A stretch of DNA of 64,000 nt from positions 1-64,000 of the forward strand of contig NZ_VXKE01000006.1 in assembly GCF_008693005.1 (NCBI RefSeq). The letters are read 5' to 3'. The notes beneath the pieces are model-generated. The model had not been told where the DNA came from, made no database searches, and saw only the letters and a program-made list of their open reading frames with translations. Made by a program: the position numbers and the translations under genes. The stretch's first letter is position 1, and each line of letters starts with the position of its first letter. Below, one piece after another: positions 15,477-25,668 of the stretch. Source of the DNA: Helicobacter canis. Lineage in GTDB: Bacteria > Campylobacterota > Campylobacteria > Campylobacterales > Helicobacteraceae.

Positions 15477-15947
15477 ATGCTTCATATCATTCTCATAGAG
15501 CCTAGAATCCCCCAAAACACAGGGAATATCGGCAGGCTCTGTGTCGCTGCTAATGCCACACTCCACCTAATCCACCCCCTTGGATTCTGCCTTAGTGAGA
15601 AGTCTCTCAAACGCGCAGGGCTAGATTATTGGCAGTATTTGCAAAAATATGAGTGGGATAGTGTGGAGCATTTTTGGGCGCACTATCCACTAGACTCTAG
15701 GCATTTTTTCCTAACGACCAAAACAGATAAGCCCTACTACCAAGCACAATTTGACCAAGAGTGCTTCCTCTACTTTGGGCGTGAAGATGCGGGCATTAGC
15801 GAAAGTATCTTAAACGCAAACAACAAGCAGTGTTTAACAATCCCTATGGCAAAGCAAGCGCGCAGTCTTAATCTCTCCACAAGTGTTGGTATTGTCGCTT
15901 ATGAAGTGCTACGCCAACTCTCTTGCAAACCATCTTGCAAAGCCTAG
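15477..15947 (+). CDS. trmL: tRNA (cytidine(34)-2'-O)-methyltransferase
   Basis: A SPOUT-class knotted methyltransferase that methylates the wobble ribose of tRNA-Leu. Residues 1-30 show the family start LIEPRIPQNTGNIGRLC. The C-terminal knot region FGREDAGIS and LTIPM...RSLNLSTSVGIVAYE binds SAM. Length 156 aa is typical. It follows lpp20 by 17 bases and probably shares its transcript. The stop codon lies inside a 25-base inverted repeat. Confidence 0.93.
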   Translation: MLHIILIEPRIPQNTGNIGRLCVAANATLHLIHPLGFCLSEKSLKRAGLDYWQYLQKYEWDSVEHFWAHYPLDSRHFFLTTKTDKPYYQAQFDQECFLYFGREDAGISESILNANNKQCLTIPMAKQARSLNLSTSVGIVAYEVLRQLSCKPSCKA

Positions 15948-15968
15948 ATTCTACTAGCTAGAATCTAG
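15944..15968. terminator. Bidirectional TAGAATC-type terminator between trmL and uvrA
   Basis: CTAGATTCTA at 15944-15953 and its complement at 15959-15968 form a perfect 10-bp stem with a 5-base loop. It overlaps the trmL stop and separates the convergent uvrA gene. Confidence 0.6.
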
Positions 15969-16006
15969 TGCAAGTATTATGCGCAGAGAGCAAAACCCAC
16001 TAGAAT

Positions 16007-18826
16007 CTACTTTGACTTCTTCTGCTCTCCTAGCTCTTTAGCTAAGAATTTTGCCGTGTAGCTGCGCGATTTTGGCGCGGCTTTTACAAAGCTTGCCACA
16101 TCGCCTGCTAAGATGACTTCGCCCCCCTTATCACCCCCCTCTGGTCCCATATCAATAATATAATCCGCGTTTTTTATCAAATCCAAATTATGCTCAACAA
16201 CAATCACACTATTGCCTAGCTCTACAAGATGGTGTAGCACTTTTGTCAGCCTATCCACATCACCAAAGTGTAGCCCAGTAGTGGGCTCATCTAGCACATA
16301 GAGCGTGCGCCCTGTATCTTTACGACTTAGCTCTTTAGCAAGCTTGATTCTCTGCGCTTCCCCACCGCTTAGTGTCGTGGCATTCTGCCCTAGAGTGATA
16401 TAGCCTAGCCCCACATCTTGCAAGGTTTTTAGCTTTTGGTGGATTCTAGGAAGCTTGGCGAAAAACTCGCACGCGCTATCAACGCTCATTTCTAGCACAT
16501 CAGCTATGGACTTGCCTTTGTATTTGACTTGCAAGGTTTGGGCGTTGTATTTGCTGCCTTGGCACAAATCGCACTTAACCATCACATCTGGCAAAAAGTG
16601 CATTTCTATGGTGATCTCGCCTTCCCCTTGGCATTTTTCACACCGCCCTCCTCGCACATTAAAGCTAAAGCGCGACACCCCAAAGCCTAGAATCTTTGCC
16701 TCCTTTGTGTTGGCAAACACCGCGCGGATCTCGTCCATCGTGCCTGTGTAGGTGGCTGGATTGCTCCTTGGGGTGCGACCTATGGGGCTTTGATCAAGGT
16801 AGATGACTTTATCTAAATGCTCTAGCCCTAGGATCTCCACACCATCGCATTTTTTAATCTTGCGCGCATTGTTTAAAATCTCTTGGGCTACGGGCAGCAA
16901 GGTTTGTAAAATCAAAGAGCTTTTGCCACTGCCGCTCACACCTGTTACGCACACGAAGTTTTGCAAGGGGATTTTGGTGCTAAGGTTTTTGATATTGTTA
17001 ATGCTGACATTATTGATGGATAGCCACTGCTTTTTAGCGCGGCTCGCTTGGTAGGATATATCGCGCTTGCGGTTGATAAAGTCTGCTGTAAGCGTGCTAG
17101 CTTTAAGCATACCTGCAAGATTTCCACTATAAATCACCTCCCCGCCTAAAGCCCCAGCCCCCGGACCAATATCGACAATAAAGTCCGCGTGCAAAATCGT
17201 CTCTCTATCGTGCTCTACAACGATGACAGAATTACCCTTTTCTTGCAAGTTGCGCAAGGTTTTAATAAGCTTTAGCGTATCGCGCTCGTGCAGTCCTATA
17301 CTTGGCTCATCTAGCACATAGAGCACGCCTGTAAGCCCGCTTCCTATTTGGCTAGCTATGCGTATGCGCTGGCTCTCCCCCCCGCTAATAGTGCGCGCAT
17401 CTCTACGCAGAGTAAGATAGCCTAGCCCCACATCTACAAGGAAGAATAATCGCTCTATAATCTCGCGCAAAATCGGTGCGGCAATGAAGCTTTGCTGCTT
17501 ACTAAAGTAGGCGAAGTTGCTTTCATTAGAAAAAAACTCATACGCCTCTTCAATGGGCATTGTGATCACATCGCCTATACCTTTACCTGCGACTTTTACG
17601 CTTAGAGACTCAGGCTTCAAGCGGTTTGCCCCGCAAGTATCACAGGGCTTCTCACTCATATAGTCGTGCAAATCGCGCTCATCTTTAAACATATCATACG
17701 CGATTTGCAAAATCCCTTTCCACGGACGCTTCATTGCACTATTACGCCAAGTGATCTCCACTTCTTCGCTTCCGCCATAAAGCAAGGTATTTTGCTTGGT
17801 TTTATCTAGCTCATCAAAGCTTTTTGCGCTATTTATGCCATATTGCTTGCAAAAAGCCCTAAATAGCTCGGCATAGTAGTTGCGATTAAAGCCAAAGATG
17901 ACCTTTATCCCGCCATCATTGAGCGGCAAAGAAGTGTTTAAAATCTTTTTTAAATCAATGCTATATTTACTCCCTAGCCCAGAGCAGCTCTCACAAGCAC
18001 CTTTAGGCGAGTTGAAAGAAAAGCTCAAAGGCTCAAGGGGCTCAAAGCTCACTTTACAATCAAAGCAAGCAAAATGCTCGGAGTAGTGGATTAGGTGGTG
18101 CTTATCATCAAGGGTATATTCTATCTCCACCTCGCCAAAGGATTCTTGCAGGGCTCTCTCCACCGCTTGAGCTATGCGCGTGGCGTTTTCTTGAGTGTTT
18201 TGCACTCTATCGATGATGATTTTTATACTATGCTTCTTCGTCTTAGCAAGCTCGATCTCTTCATCAAGCCGCACCATCACACCATCGATATATGCGCGCA
18301 CAAAGCCCTTCTGCCGTAGCTCTTGGATTTTCTCAGCAAAGCTGCCTTTTTTCTCTCGCACAATAGGCGCGAGAATGAGCATTTTAGCGTCATTTGGCAG
18401 AGCTAGCACTTGCTCAATAATATCGCTAGAAGTCATAGAAGAAATCGGCTTATCGCACAAATGGCAGTGCTGCGTGCCCACTCGCGCATAGAGCAAGCGC
18501 AGATAGTCATAAATCTCTGTGATCGTGCCAACGGTTGAGCGAGGGTTTTTGCTCGTGGTTTTTTGATCGATTGCAATAGCTGGCGTTAGCCCGTTAATCT
18601 TATCCACACTAGGCTTGCCCACGCGGTCTAAAAACTGCCTAGCATAGCTGGATAGCGACTCGATATACCGCCGCTGCCCTTCAGCATAGAGCGTATCAAA
18701 GGCAAGAGTGCTTTTGCCGCTGCCACTAAGTCCAGTGAAGACTACGAGCTTGTTTTTGGGGATTTTTAGGTGGATATTTTTGAGATTATGCTCTCTTGCG
18801 CCGATGATTTCTATGTAATCTTGCAT
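16007..18826 (-). CDS. uvrA: Excinuclease ABC subunit A
   Basis: The damage-recognition ATPase of nucleotide excision repair, 939 aa from ATG 18826. Two ABC modules are present, with Walker [10 protein letters not shown] near the N-terminus and GVSGSGKSS at about residue 635. Signature motifs are TISGGESQR and TLSGGEAQR. Zinc-binding cysteine sets include CHLC/CDKP-type and C...CQGEG pairs. The open frame extends to 18907 into gatC, but family alignment ([18 protein letters not shown]) fixes the start near 18826. It follows gatC by 31 bases. A C7 run at about 17379 encodes the conserved ABC signature and is unlikely to be a switch. Confidence 0.96.
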   Translation of the reverse strand: MQDYIEIIGAREHNLKNIHLKIPKNKLVVFTGLSGSGKSTLAFDTLYAEGQRRYIESLSSYARQFLDRVGKPSVDKINGLTPAIAIDQKTTSKNPRSTVGTITEIYDYLRLLYARVGTQHCHLCDKPISSMTSSDIIEQVLALPNDAKMLILAPIVREKKGSFAEKIQELRQKGFVRAYIDGVMVRLDEEIELAKTKKHSIKIIIDRVQNTQENATRIAQAVERALQESFGEVEIEYTLDDKHHLIHYSEHFACFDCKVSFEPLEPLSFSFNSPKGACESCSGLGSKYSIDLKKILNTSLPLNDGGIKVIFGFNRNYYAELFRAFCKQYGINSAKSFDELDKTKQNTLLYGGSEEVEITWRNSAMKRPWKGILQIAYDMFKDERDLHDYMSEKPCDTCGANRLKPESLSVKVAGKGIGDVITMPIEEAYEFFSNESNFAYFSKQQSFIAAPILREIIERLFFLVDVGLGYLTLRRDARTISGGESQRIRIASQIGSGLTGVLYVLDEPSIGLHERDTLKLIKTLRNLQEKGNSVIVVEHDRETILHADFIVDIGPGAGALGGEVIYSGNLAGMLKASTLTADFINRKRDISYQASRAKKQWLSINNVSINNIKNLSTKIPLQNFVCVTGVSGSGKSSLILQTLLPVAQEILNNARKIKKCDGVEILGLEHLDKVIYLDQSPIGRTPRSNPATYTGTMDEIRAVFANTKEAKILGFGVSRFSFNVRGGRCEKCQGEGEITIEMHFLPDVMVKCDLCQGSKYNAQTLQVKYKGKSIADVLEMSVDSACEFFAKLPRIHQKLKTLQDVGLGYITLGQNATTLSGGEAQRIKLAKELSRKDTGRTLYVLDEPTTGLHFGDVDRLTKVLHHLVELGNSVIVVEHNLDLIKNADYIIDMGPEGGDKGGEVILAGDVASFVKAAPKSRSYTAKFLAKELGEQKKSK

Positions 18827-18857
18827 AGTATTCTCTACAAAAGTGGATTCTAGGCTA

Positions 18858-19136
18858 CTAGATAATCTTTGGCACGATGAAAAACCCATCTTGTGCTTTC
18901 GGGGCATTTTCTAGCACATTTAAAGCGACATTAGAATCTTTAGGCACATCATCGCGCAAGGGGGTCTTGGCATTGGTGCTTAAAGCTATATCATCAGTAT
19001 TGATACTTGAGAGATTATCGATAAAGCCTAAAATCTCATTAAGATTGCTCGCCACCTCTGCGGCTTCTTCTTGGCTTAAATCAATCATCGCAAGCTTCTG
19101 CAACTTCCCTAAAAGCAACTCATCAATCATCATCAC
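18858..19136 (-). CDS. gatC: Aspartyl/glutamyl-tRNA amidotransferase subunit C
   Basis: A small chaperone-like subunit of the GatCAB amidotransferase that makes Gln-tRNA and Asn-tRNA from mischarged tRNAs. Its 92 aa show the family pattern LQKLAMIDLSQEEA, then LNEILGFIDNLSSINTDDI, and the PLRDDVP linker. AAGGAG lies six bases before the ATG. It is upstream of uvrA in a two-gene unit; gatA and gatB are not in the window. Confidence 0.93.
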   Translation of the reverse strand: MMMIDELLLGKLQKLAMIDLSQEEAAEVASNLNEILGFIDNLSSINTDDIALSTNAKTPLRDDVPKDSNVALNVLENAPKAQDGFFIVPKII

Positions 19137-19192
19137 ACACTCCTTATAATAAACGCCTATTCAGCTAAAATAGGCTAGAATCCAAAATCGCG

Positions 19193-19201
19193 ATTATAGC
19201 A
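19193..19201 (-). promoter_or_regulatory. Extended -10 promoter of gatC-uvrA
   Basis: Reads TGCTATAAT on the minus strand, 57 bases before gatC. Confidence 0.55.
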
Positions 19202-19261
19202 AAGTCTATGACAATCTCTATCGCAAATTACAAGCTAACATAATGGATTCTAGGAGTGTTG

Positions 19262-20047
19262 ATGCTAGATTTTAGCCTATATCTTGGAGCGCAGTGGGAG
19301 TGGGTGCTGCTTGGACTTTGCGTGGCATTTTTCATCTCTGGCTTTGTGGATTCTATCGCTGGGGGTGGGGGCTTCATCTCCACGCCTAGCTTGCTTCTAG
19401 CGGGGATCCCACCTCACCTAGCACTTGGGACAAATAAATTTATCGTAGTCTTTGGCACAGCGATTGCAAGCTGGAATTTCATCACGCACAAGAAAGTTTT
19501 ATGGCGTATCGTGCTAGTGGGCATTGTCTTTTCCACTCTTGGCGCGTATATCGGCTCAAAAGTCGTGCTACTCACAAGCGACAGCACGCTTAAAAACATC
19601 ATTTTACTTCTGCTCCCCCTAGCCGCACTGCTCGCGCTTATGCCTAAAAGGTTTCATCAAGGTAGAATCCACTTTTGCTCAAAAGACATTTTTCTCATCA
19701 CGCCGCTTTTATCACTTGGCATAGGCTTTTATGATGGCTACTTTGGTCCGGGGACGGGGAGCTTTCTCATACTGGGATTTTACGCGATATTGCGTATGGA
19801 TCTGCTTTATGCAAGCGGCTGCGCGAAGCTTATCAACCTAGGCTCTGGGCTTGGCAGCTTAATCGCCTTTATCCTAGGAGGCAGTGTGATCTACCTGCTC
19901 GCTCTCCCACTTATCGCGTGTAATATGCTTGGTGGCTATCTAGGCTCAAAGCTCGCATTACAAAAAGGTGCAAAACTCGTGCGGCTTATGGTAGTGGTGG
20001 TCTTTGTGCTGATGTTTATCTCACTACTTGTGCAGTATAGATTCTAG
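19262..20047 (+). CDS. TSUP family (TauE/SafE) membrane permease
   Basis: An inner-membrane protein with about eight hydrophobic helices, 261 aa from ATG 19262. The ATG is chosen over an upstream GTG that overlaps the TAGGAG ribosome site. Two TauE/SafE repeats are visible: DSIAGGGGFISTPSLLLAGIPPHLALGTNK in the first half and GFYDGYFGPGTGSFLILGF in the second. The family exports sulfite, organosulfonates or other small anions; the substrate here is unknown. It stands alone between divergent gatC and DAHP synthase. Confidence 0.9.
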   Translation: MLDFSLYLGAQWEWVLLGLCVAFFISGFVDSIAGGGGFISTPSLLLAGIPPHLALGTNKFIVVFGTAIASWNFITHKKVLWRIVLVGIVFSTLGAYIGSKVVLLTSDSTLKNIILLLLPLAALLALMPKRFHQGRIHFCSKDIFLITPLLSLGIGFYDGYFGPGTGSFLILGFYAILRMDLLYASGCAKLINLGSGLGSLIAFILGGSVIYLLALPLIACNMLGGYLGSKLALQKGAKLVRLMVVVVFVLMFISLLVQYRF

Positions 20048-20109
20048 TGTGCTACAATACACACTCACTTTTAGCACTAGAATCCACTTTTAGAATCTAA
20101 GGTTATGAA

Positions 20110-21504
20110 ATGGCGCAGCAAACACAGTCTCACACAAAACCTTGGGACAGACGCTCTTGGCGCGCTTTCCCCATTAAGCAAGCTCCTATCTACCGCGACA
20201 CCACTACACTAGAATCCACTGAAGCCGAGCTTGCTTCCTACCCCCCACTAGTATTTGCCGGAGAGGCAAGAATGCTCAAAGCCCGCTTTGCCCAAGCCCA
20301 GCAAGGCAAGGCATTTTTACTTCAAGGGGGCGATTGCGCGGAGAGCTTCTCGCAGTTTAGCGGCTCTGGGATACGAGATTTGTTTAAGCTTATTATCCAA
20401 ATGGGCGCGATTCTAACCTTTGCCGGGAGCTGCCCTATCATCAAAGTCGGTCGTATGGCAGGGCAGTTTGCCAAGCCTAGAAGCGCGGATTTTGAAGAAG
20501 TGGGCGGAGCGAGCCTACCAAGCTATCGCGGCGATATTATCAACGCTCTAGCCTTTGATGATAAAGCTAGAGAGCCTAGCCCAAAAAGAATGCTTCAAGC
20601 CTACCACCAAAGCTCCGCTACACTCAATCTCCTGCGCGCATTTGCTAGTGGTGGGCTAGCGGATCTAAATGAAGTGCATCGCTGGAATCTAGACTTTGTC
20701 AAGTCTAATCCCCTAGGACAGAAATATGAGGAGCTAGCAGAGTCTATAACCCAAGCCCTAGGCTTTATGAGTGCTTGCGGGATAGATTCTAACAACACCC
20801 CCACACTTAAAACCACAGAGTTCTACACAAGCCACGAAGCCCTGCTGCTAAACTATGAAGAGCAGCTTGTGCGCCAAGATAGCCTAAGTGGCAAGTGGTA
20901 TGACTGCAGCGCACATATGTTATGGATAGGCGAGCGCACGCGCGATCTTGATGGAGCGCATTTGGAGTTTTTGCGCGGCGTGGAGAACCCTGTGGGCGTG
21001 AAGATTGGACCCAATGCGACAAAAGATGAGATTCTAGGGATTTGCGATATTCTAAACCCACACAACGAGCCGGGCAGGCTCAATCTCATCGTGCGTATGG
21101 GGGCGGATTTGATAGAGAAAAACTTCCCCAAGCTTTTGGAGAGTGTGCATAAAGAAGGGCGCGCGATTTTATGGAGCTGCGACCCGATGCACGGCAACAC
21201 GATCAAAGCCAGCAACGGCTACAAAACACGCGCGTTTGATAGAATCCTAAGTGAAGTGAAGAGCTTTTTTGCAATCCATAAGGCTTGTGGCAGTATCGCA
21301 GGTGGAATCCACTTAGAAATGACAGGTGCAGATGTTACAGAATGTGTAGGCGGATCACAAGCTATCACAGAGGCAAATCTAGCTAGCTGCTACTCCACGC
21401 AGTGCGATCCAAGGCTTAATGCCACGCAGGCAATCGAGCTTGCATTCTTGGTCGCTGAAATTTTAAAAGAGCGCAATGTCGATAGTGGCTCATTTATTGC
21501 TTAA
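20110..21504 (+). CDS. aroG: 3-deoxy-7-phosphoheptulonate synthase, class II
   Basis: The first enzyme of the shikimate pathway, joining PEP and erythrose 4-phosphate. It is the plant/Mycobacterium-like class II form used by Helicobacter. At 464 aa, diagnostic blocks are [33 protein letters not shown] and [17 protein letters not shown]. The N-terminal extension seen in feedback-regulated plant forms is short. AAGG lies close before the ATG. It is likely monocistronic; symbols aroF and aroG are both used for this class. Confidence 0.94.
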   Translation: MAQQTQSHTKPWDRRSWRAFPIKQAPIYRDTTTLESTEAELASYPPLVFAGEARMLKARFAQAQQGKAFLLQGGDCAESFSQFSGSGIRDLFKLIIQMGAILTFAGSCPIIKVGRMAGQFAKPRSADFEEVGGASLPSYRGDIINALAFDDKAREPSPKRMLQAYHQSSATLNLLRAFASGGLADLNEVHRWNLDFVKSNPLGQKYEELAESITQALGFMSACGIDSNNTPTLKTTEFYTSHEALLLNYEEQLVRQDSLSGKWYDCSAHMLWIGERTRDLDGAHLEFLRGVENPVGVKIGPNATKDEILGICDILNPHNEPGRLNLIVRMGADLIEKNFPKLLESVHKEGRAILWSCDPMHGNTIKASNGYKTRAFDRILSEVKSFFAIHKACGSIAGGIHLEMTGADVTECVGGSQAITEANLASCYSTQCDPRLNATQAIELAFLVAEILKERNVDSGSFIA

Positions 21505-21561
21505 AGCTTTGCGCTAAATGAACGATTTGACAAAACCACCCCTAGAATCTAAGGAGATAGA

Positions 21562-23313
21562 ATGAAGCTCTCTAATATATCACTTATCACATCACTTCTG
21601 CTAGGCTCTAGCACTCTTAGTGCGCTAGAGTTTGGACAAATGGGCAATATCTCCGCTGGGATTGGTGGAGCTGGAGTCGCGCTCAAAAACTCTCAATGGG
21701 CTCTATACTACAACCCAGCTCTCCTTGCGATGAACAAAAAATCCGGCTTTGCCTATAGCTTTGGGCTAGGCTATAAAGAGACCAATCTCTCGCGTGCCGC
21801 TTCTATTGATGTAGAAAATCTCCAAAATATGCCAAACAAGCTAGCAGATCTCTTTAGCGGCGCAGTAACGATACAAGCAGGGACAGGATTCCGTGCAGCA
21901 GGAGCGAAGAAGTTTGACCCGGGCAATCTAGGGATTTTTGGCGAAGTGCTAGAGGGTATGGGTATGAAAGATGAAAACACGATGAATAAATACCTCGAAG
22001 ATGTCGCCAATAAAAATGGCATAACTATTACACCCGGAGGCGGACAAACCACCGAGCAGATTCTACAAGAGCTACAAAAGCACCCAGAAGCCCTTGAGGA
22101 CATTAAGCACGACTTGCAAGAATCCATTAAAGACACTGCGCAAAAGCACCCTGATCAATCCGGCTCTTTGGGGCTGCTAGAAGGGCTTGTCGATGGGCTT
22201 ACGCCAGAGAATATCGGCGGGCTTTTGGACTCTGCGCAAAAGGGGGATATGAGTTTAGATTCTCTCTTGCAAAATATGGGTGGCTTCACACTTATGACAA
22301 GCAATGACCCTTCACTTAATCGCTTTGTCAAAGATATGACCACGCTTAATGAAATGATCAATAAAAATGACTTTTCTCTAAGCACACAAAATGGCGTAGT
22401 GATCAACATCGGCTCCAAAAAATCGCGTGGGACGATAAGTTTTGGGCTTATGCCTAGTGCGTATATGAGTGCTACCGCTAGAATCGACCCTACGCATAAT
22501 CAAATCATTATCCAAAATGGTAATAGCGAGCTTAAGGTCGAGTTTGGTGATGGCAACATCATCTTAGGCACAGCGGACAAAGGAGACTTTGATAAGCACT
22601 CTGTCCTAAGCAATCAGGCAAAGCACCAGCTAAGTGCAGGAAGTGTGGGGATCGTGGAAGTGCCTTTGGGCTATGGGCATTTGTTTGAAACACCGCTTGG
22701 CGATATTGCTGTGGGCTTAGCGGCGAAATATATCTTTGGGACAGGGTATTTGTATCACAAAGAGGGGGACTTTAATAGCATTAGCCAAAACATTACGCCC
22801 ACATTTGATGGAATCGCGCAAACCCACACCTTTGGGATTGATGCAGGACTAGCATATAGCCCCCGATTTGCCAAGAATCTTACCCTAGGCTTTGTAGCAA
22901 AAAATCTCAATATGCCAAAGATCAAAACCGATGTGAAAAGCGGCGCGATGACAAAGCTCAACACCCAGCTACGCGCAGGGGTGAGCTATGGCTGGCTTAA
23001 TGACAAAATCGTGCTGGCAGGGGACATTGACCTAATGCCTAATGACACCATTTCACTCGCGCGCCCTAAATCACAAGTGGCAGGCGGCGGGGTGCTAATT
23101 GATCTTAAATATTTTGATTTGCGCCTTGGGGCGATGTATGACTTCCGCAACAATAGCGATGAAGGTATGATCCTAACAGGCGGGATCAATCTGCTAGGAT
23201 TCTTAGATATAGCCGTGCAGAGCAATCTCCACCTAAGCCAAGAGATCGCTGGCTCTGGGATCGCTGTGCCTAGCTACTTGCTTGTGAAAGTCGGTGGGGG
23301 CTTTAGCTGGTAG
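21562..23313 (+). CDS. Outer-membrane barrel protein of the TraF (TraF_2/FadL-like) type
   Basis: A 583-aa secreted protein. The signal peptide is at 1-21, followed by EFGQMGNISAGIGGAGVALKNSQWALYYNPALLA, a start typical of the TraF_2 family annotated as conjugal transfer protein, which has a FadL-like barrel. Residues 120-270 are an inserted, Asp/Glu/Lys-rich helical region without barrel character. Residues 280-583 return to alternating strands ending VGGGFSW. No conjugation genes are present nearby, so the conjugal name is probably misleading. AAGGAG precedes the ATG. A complex hairpin structure begins at its stop codon. Confidence 0.72.
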   Translation: MKLSNISLITSLLLGSSTLSALEFGQMGNISAGIGGAGVALKNSQWALYYNPALLAMNKKSGFAYSFGLGYKETNLSRAASIDVENLQNMPNKLADLFSGAVTIQAGTGFRAAGAKKFDPGNLGIFGEVLEGMGMKDENTMNKYLEDVANKNGITITPGGGQTTEQILQELQKHPEALEDIKHDLQESIKDTAQKHPDQSGSLGLLEGLVDGLTPENIGGLLDSAQKGDMSLDSLLQNMGGFTLMTSNDPSLNRFVKDMTTLNEMINKNDFSLSTQNGVVINIGSKKSRGTISFGLMPSAYMSATARIDPTHNQIIIQNGNSELKVEFGDGNIILGTADKGDFDKHSVLSNQAKHQLSAGSVGIVEVPLGYGHLFETPLGDIAVGLAAKYIFGTGYLYHKEGDFNSISQNITPTFDGIAQTHTFGIDAGLAYSPRFAKNLTLGFVAKNLNMPKIKTDVKSGAMTKLNTQLRAGVSYGWLNDKIVLAGDIDLMPNDTISLARPKSQVAGGGVLIDLKYFDLRLGAMYDFRNNSDEGMILTGGINLLGFLDIAVQSNLHLSQEIAGSGIAVPSYLLVKVGGGFSW

Positions 23314-23364
23314 AATCCACTTTGACAAAGTGTTAAGTTTCTTCCACGCTGTGGAAGATTCTAC
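23310..23364 (+). terminator. Three-way-junction structure after the TraF-type gene
   Basis: An outer stem pairs GTAGAATC at 23310-23317 with GATTCTAC at 23357-23364. Inside are two perfect hairpins: CACTTTG/CAAAGTG at 23318-23332, and CTTCCAC/GTGGAAG at 23341-23357 around GCT. It begins at the stop codon and is followed by a T-rich stretch, so terminator function is likely. Confidence 0.55.
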
Positions 23365-23447
23365 ACATTTTTATACATTAAAGCGTTGTAACGCCTTATG
23401 AAATATGCTAAAGTTTGGGACATTTTTAAATCATCAAGGAGATAAGT

Positions 23448-25151
23448 ATGTGGAATCAAGTCTATGACCCACTAGGAAATCCGTGGTTAAGCGCACTTGT
23501 CGCGCTTATACCTATTGCCGTCTTTTTCATCTCCCTGCTTGTGCTAAAGCTTAAAGGGCACTGGGCTGGGCTTTTAACCGTGGTAAGCGCAATCATCATT
23601 GCCGTCTTTATCTATGAAATGCCTATGGATAAAGCTCTATGGAGCTTCGCTTATGGCGCGTTTTATGGGCTATGGCCTATTGCTTGGATTATCATTGCAG
23701 CAATTTTTCTCTACAAGCTCACGGTCAAATCTGGGTATTTTGACATTTTGCGAGAATCTATCATCGCTATCACACCAGATCAAAGAATCCAAGTGATTTT
23801 GATAGGGTTCTGCTTTGGCGCGTTTTTGGAGGGGGCGATCGGCTTTGGCGGACCTGTGGCGATTACTGCTGCCCTGCTTGTGGGGCTTGGGCTTCGCCCA
23901 CTCTATGCAGCTGGGCTTTGCCTTATAGCCAATACTGCGCCTGTGGCATTTGGTGCAGTAGGTGTGCCAATCACTGCGATGGCTGGGGCGGTCAATGTGC
24001 CTGCTATTGAGATTTCTGCGATGGCTGGGCATATGCTCCCACCACTCTCGCTTTTTGTGCCATTTTTCCTTGTTTTTCTTATGAATGGATTTAAAGGCGT
24101 GAAAGAAACTTGGCCCGTGGCTCTAGTAGCTGGCGGAAGCTTTGCAATCGTGCAATATTTAACAGCCGTATATAGCGGACCAGAGTTGCCAGATATTGCT
24201 TCAGCGGTTGTCTCTATCGTCTGTGTGGCGGTGTTTTTGCGATTCTGGCAGCCAAAAAATATTTTTACATTTGATGCAGCTGATGGGAAGAATACTGAAA
24301 ATACCAAAGGAGCAAGTGCTGCACTAGAGATCAAAAAGCACAGCACAAAGGAAATCGTGCTAGCGTGGCTGCCATTTGTCCTACTCATTGGTGTGATTTT
24401 GATCTGGACAGCAGGGTGGTTTAAGGACTTGTTTGTCGGTGCAGGTGGCAAGCTCTCCACCGGTGAAATCGCGCAAGAAGCCGGAATCCTAGCTGCTAGT
24501 GTGCTGAAGTTTGACTTCGCAAGTCTAAAGGAAGTGATCCAAATCCCACCGGCTGTGGCTAGTGAAAAGGCAGTAAAATCACTCTTTGAAATCCCCATCA
24601 TCAACGCCACTGGGACTTCGATTCTCATCGTAGCTCTTATCACTATCCCTTTGCTTCGTGTAAAACTTGGCACAGCAGTAGCAACCTTTGGTGAGACGCT
24701 TAATGAGATGAAATGGGCGATTTTCACTATCGCTTTGGTTGTGGGCTTTGCGTTTGTGTCAAATTACAGCGGTATCTCTGCCACACTTGCCCTAGCTCTC
24801 GCACAAACAGGCAATGCCTTTGCGTTCTTCTCTCCAATCGTTGGCTGGATAGGGGTCTTCCTAACAGGTAGTGATACAAGCTCTAACCTACTCTTTGGCA
24901 CATTGCAGCAGCTAACTGCTAGACAGCTTGGCATTGATGAAGTGCTATTCCTAGCAGCAAACTCTGTGGGTGGTGTCGTAGGCAAGATGATAAGCCCGCA
25001 AAGTATTGCGATTGCTTGTGCAGCGGTGGGGCTAGCTGGAAAAGAGTCTGAACTCTTCCGCTTCACGGTGAAATACTCGATTTTGTTTGTCATTGGCATT
25101 GGGCTTTTCACCTACGCTATTGCCTTTTATATGCAGTGGTTAATCCCTTAA
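23448..25151 (+). CDS. lctP: L-lactate permease
   Basis: An LctP/LldP family lactate:proton symporter, 567 aa, with about 13-14 membrane helices. Diagnostic segments are GFCFGAFLEGAIGFGGPVAITAALLVGLG at about 125-153 and GVFLTGSDTSSNLLFGTLQ and SVGGVVGKMISPQSIAIACAA near the C-terminus. H. pylori carries two adjacent copies (HP0140/HP0141); only one is seen here. A strong AAGGAGAT precedes the ATG. The following YhcH-like gene starts 9 bases after the stop and may be co-transcribed. Confidence 0.95.
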   Translation: MWNQVYDPLGNPWLSALVALIPIAVFFISLLVLKLKGHWAGLLTVVSAIIIAVFIYEMPMDKALWSFAYGAFYGLWPIAWIIIAAIFLYKLTVKSGYFDILRESIIAITPDQRIQVILIGFCFGAFLEGAIGFGGPVAITAALLVGLGLRPLYAAGLCLIANTAPVAFGAVGVPITAMAGAVNVPAIEISAMAGHMLPPLSLFVPFFLVFLMNGFKGVKETWPVALVAGGSFAIVQYLTAVYSGPELPDIASAVVSIVCVAVFLRFWQPKNIFTFDAADGKNTENTKGASAALEIKKHSTKEIVLAWLPFVLLIGVILIWTAGWFKDLFVGAGGKLSTGEIAQEAGILAASVLKFDFASLKEVIQIPPAVASEKAVKSLFEIPIINATGTSILIVALITIPLLRVKLGTAVATFGETLNEMKWAIFTIALVVGFAFVSNYSGISATLALALAQTGNAFAFFSPIVGWIGVFLTGSDTSSNLLFGTLQQLTARQLGIDEVLFLAANSVGGVVGKMISPQSIAIACAAVGLAGKESELFRFTVKYSILFVIGIGLFTYAIAFYMQWLIP

Positions 25152-25160
25152 AGGCAAGCT

Positions 25161-25664
25161 ATGGCATTTGTCGGCAAGCTTTGTGATATGAGAGCGATGT
25201 TCCACACACAAGCTTTGCTTGGCATTTACGCATATCTTAGTAACGCCTGCACAAAGGGGAGCTGCGAGTTTGAGCGCATTCTCTCTGGCGAGCAGACAAT
25301 CCAGCTAGATTTTGGGGCATTTGCCATTGAGCAGTCTTATCATCTTAAAGACTTATCCAAAGCTTTCTATGAAACGCATAGAAATTATGTTGATTTACAG
25401 CTAGTCGTCCAAGGCGAAGAGATATTTTCTATCGCTGCGGCAAGCGATTGTGCGATAAAAGACCCCTACAATGCAGAAAAAGATCTAATCACCTACCACC
25501 CACCAAAGCACAGCTCAACCCTTCACCTTAGTGCTGGAATGCTTGCGGTGTTTTTCCCTTATGATGTGCATTCTGGTGGGCTTGGAGCAGAATCTCTAGG
25601 GATAAAGCCTGTCTATAAAAGTGTGGTAAAAGTCCCTGTTAATCTACTAGCACCTAGATTCTAG
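25161..25664 (+). CDS. YhcH/YjgK/YiaL family cupin protein
   Basis: A 167-aa single-domain protein of the DUF386 cupin family, often linked to sialic-acid or other sugar catabolism. Visible family features are FYETHRNYVDLQLVVQGEE at about 73-92 (HRxYxDxQ metal-binding block) and AVFFPYDVHSGG with a second His near residue 135. The gene lies 9 bases behind lctP, but no sialic-acid genes are nearby, so its substrate here is unknown. Confidence 0.85.
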   Translation: MAFVGKLCDMRAMFHTQALLGIYAYLSNACTKGSCEFERILSGEQTIQLDFGAFAIEQSYHLKDLSKAFYETHRNYVDLQLVVQGEEIFSIAAASDCAIKDPYNAEKDLITYHPPKHSSTLHLSAGMLAVFFPYDVHSGGLGAESLGIKPVYKSVVKVPVNLLAPRF

Positions 25665-25668
25665 CCTT

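Noticed and set aside
17379..17385. C7 run in uvrA as a phase-variation tract
   Set aside because: It encodes the invariant ABC signature and the gene is an essential-type repair enzyme; run length is short.
21562..23313. A conjugative element suggested by the TraF label
   Set aside because: No relaxase, coupling protein, type IV secretion or att sites are visible nearby.
23903..24727. Long minus-strand open frame inside lctP
   Set aside because: It is antisense to a clear lactate permease and shows no domain; long shadow frames are common opposite membrane proteins.
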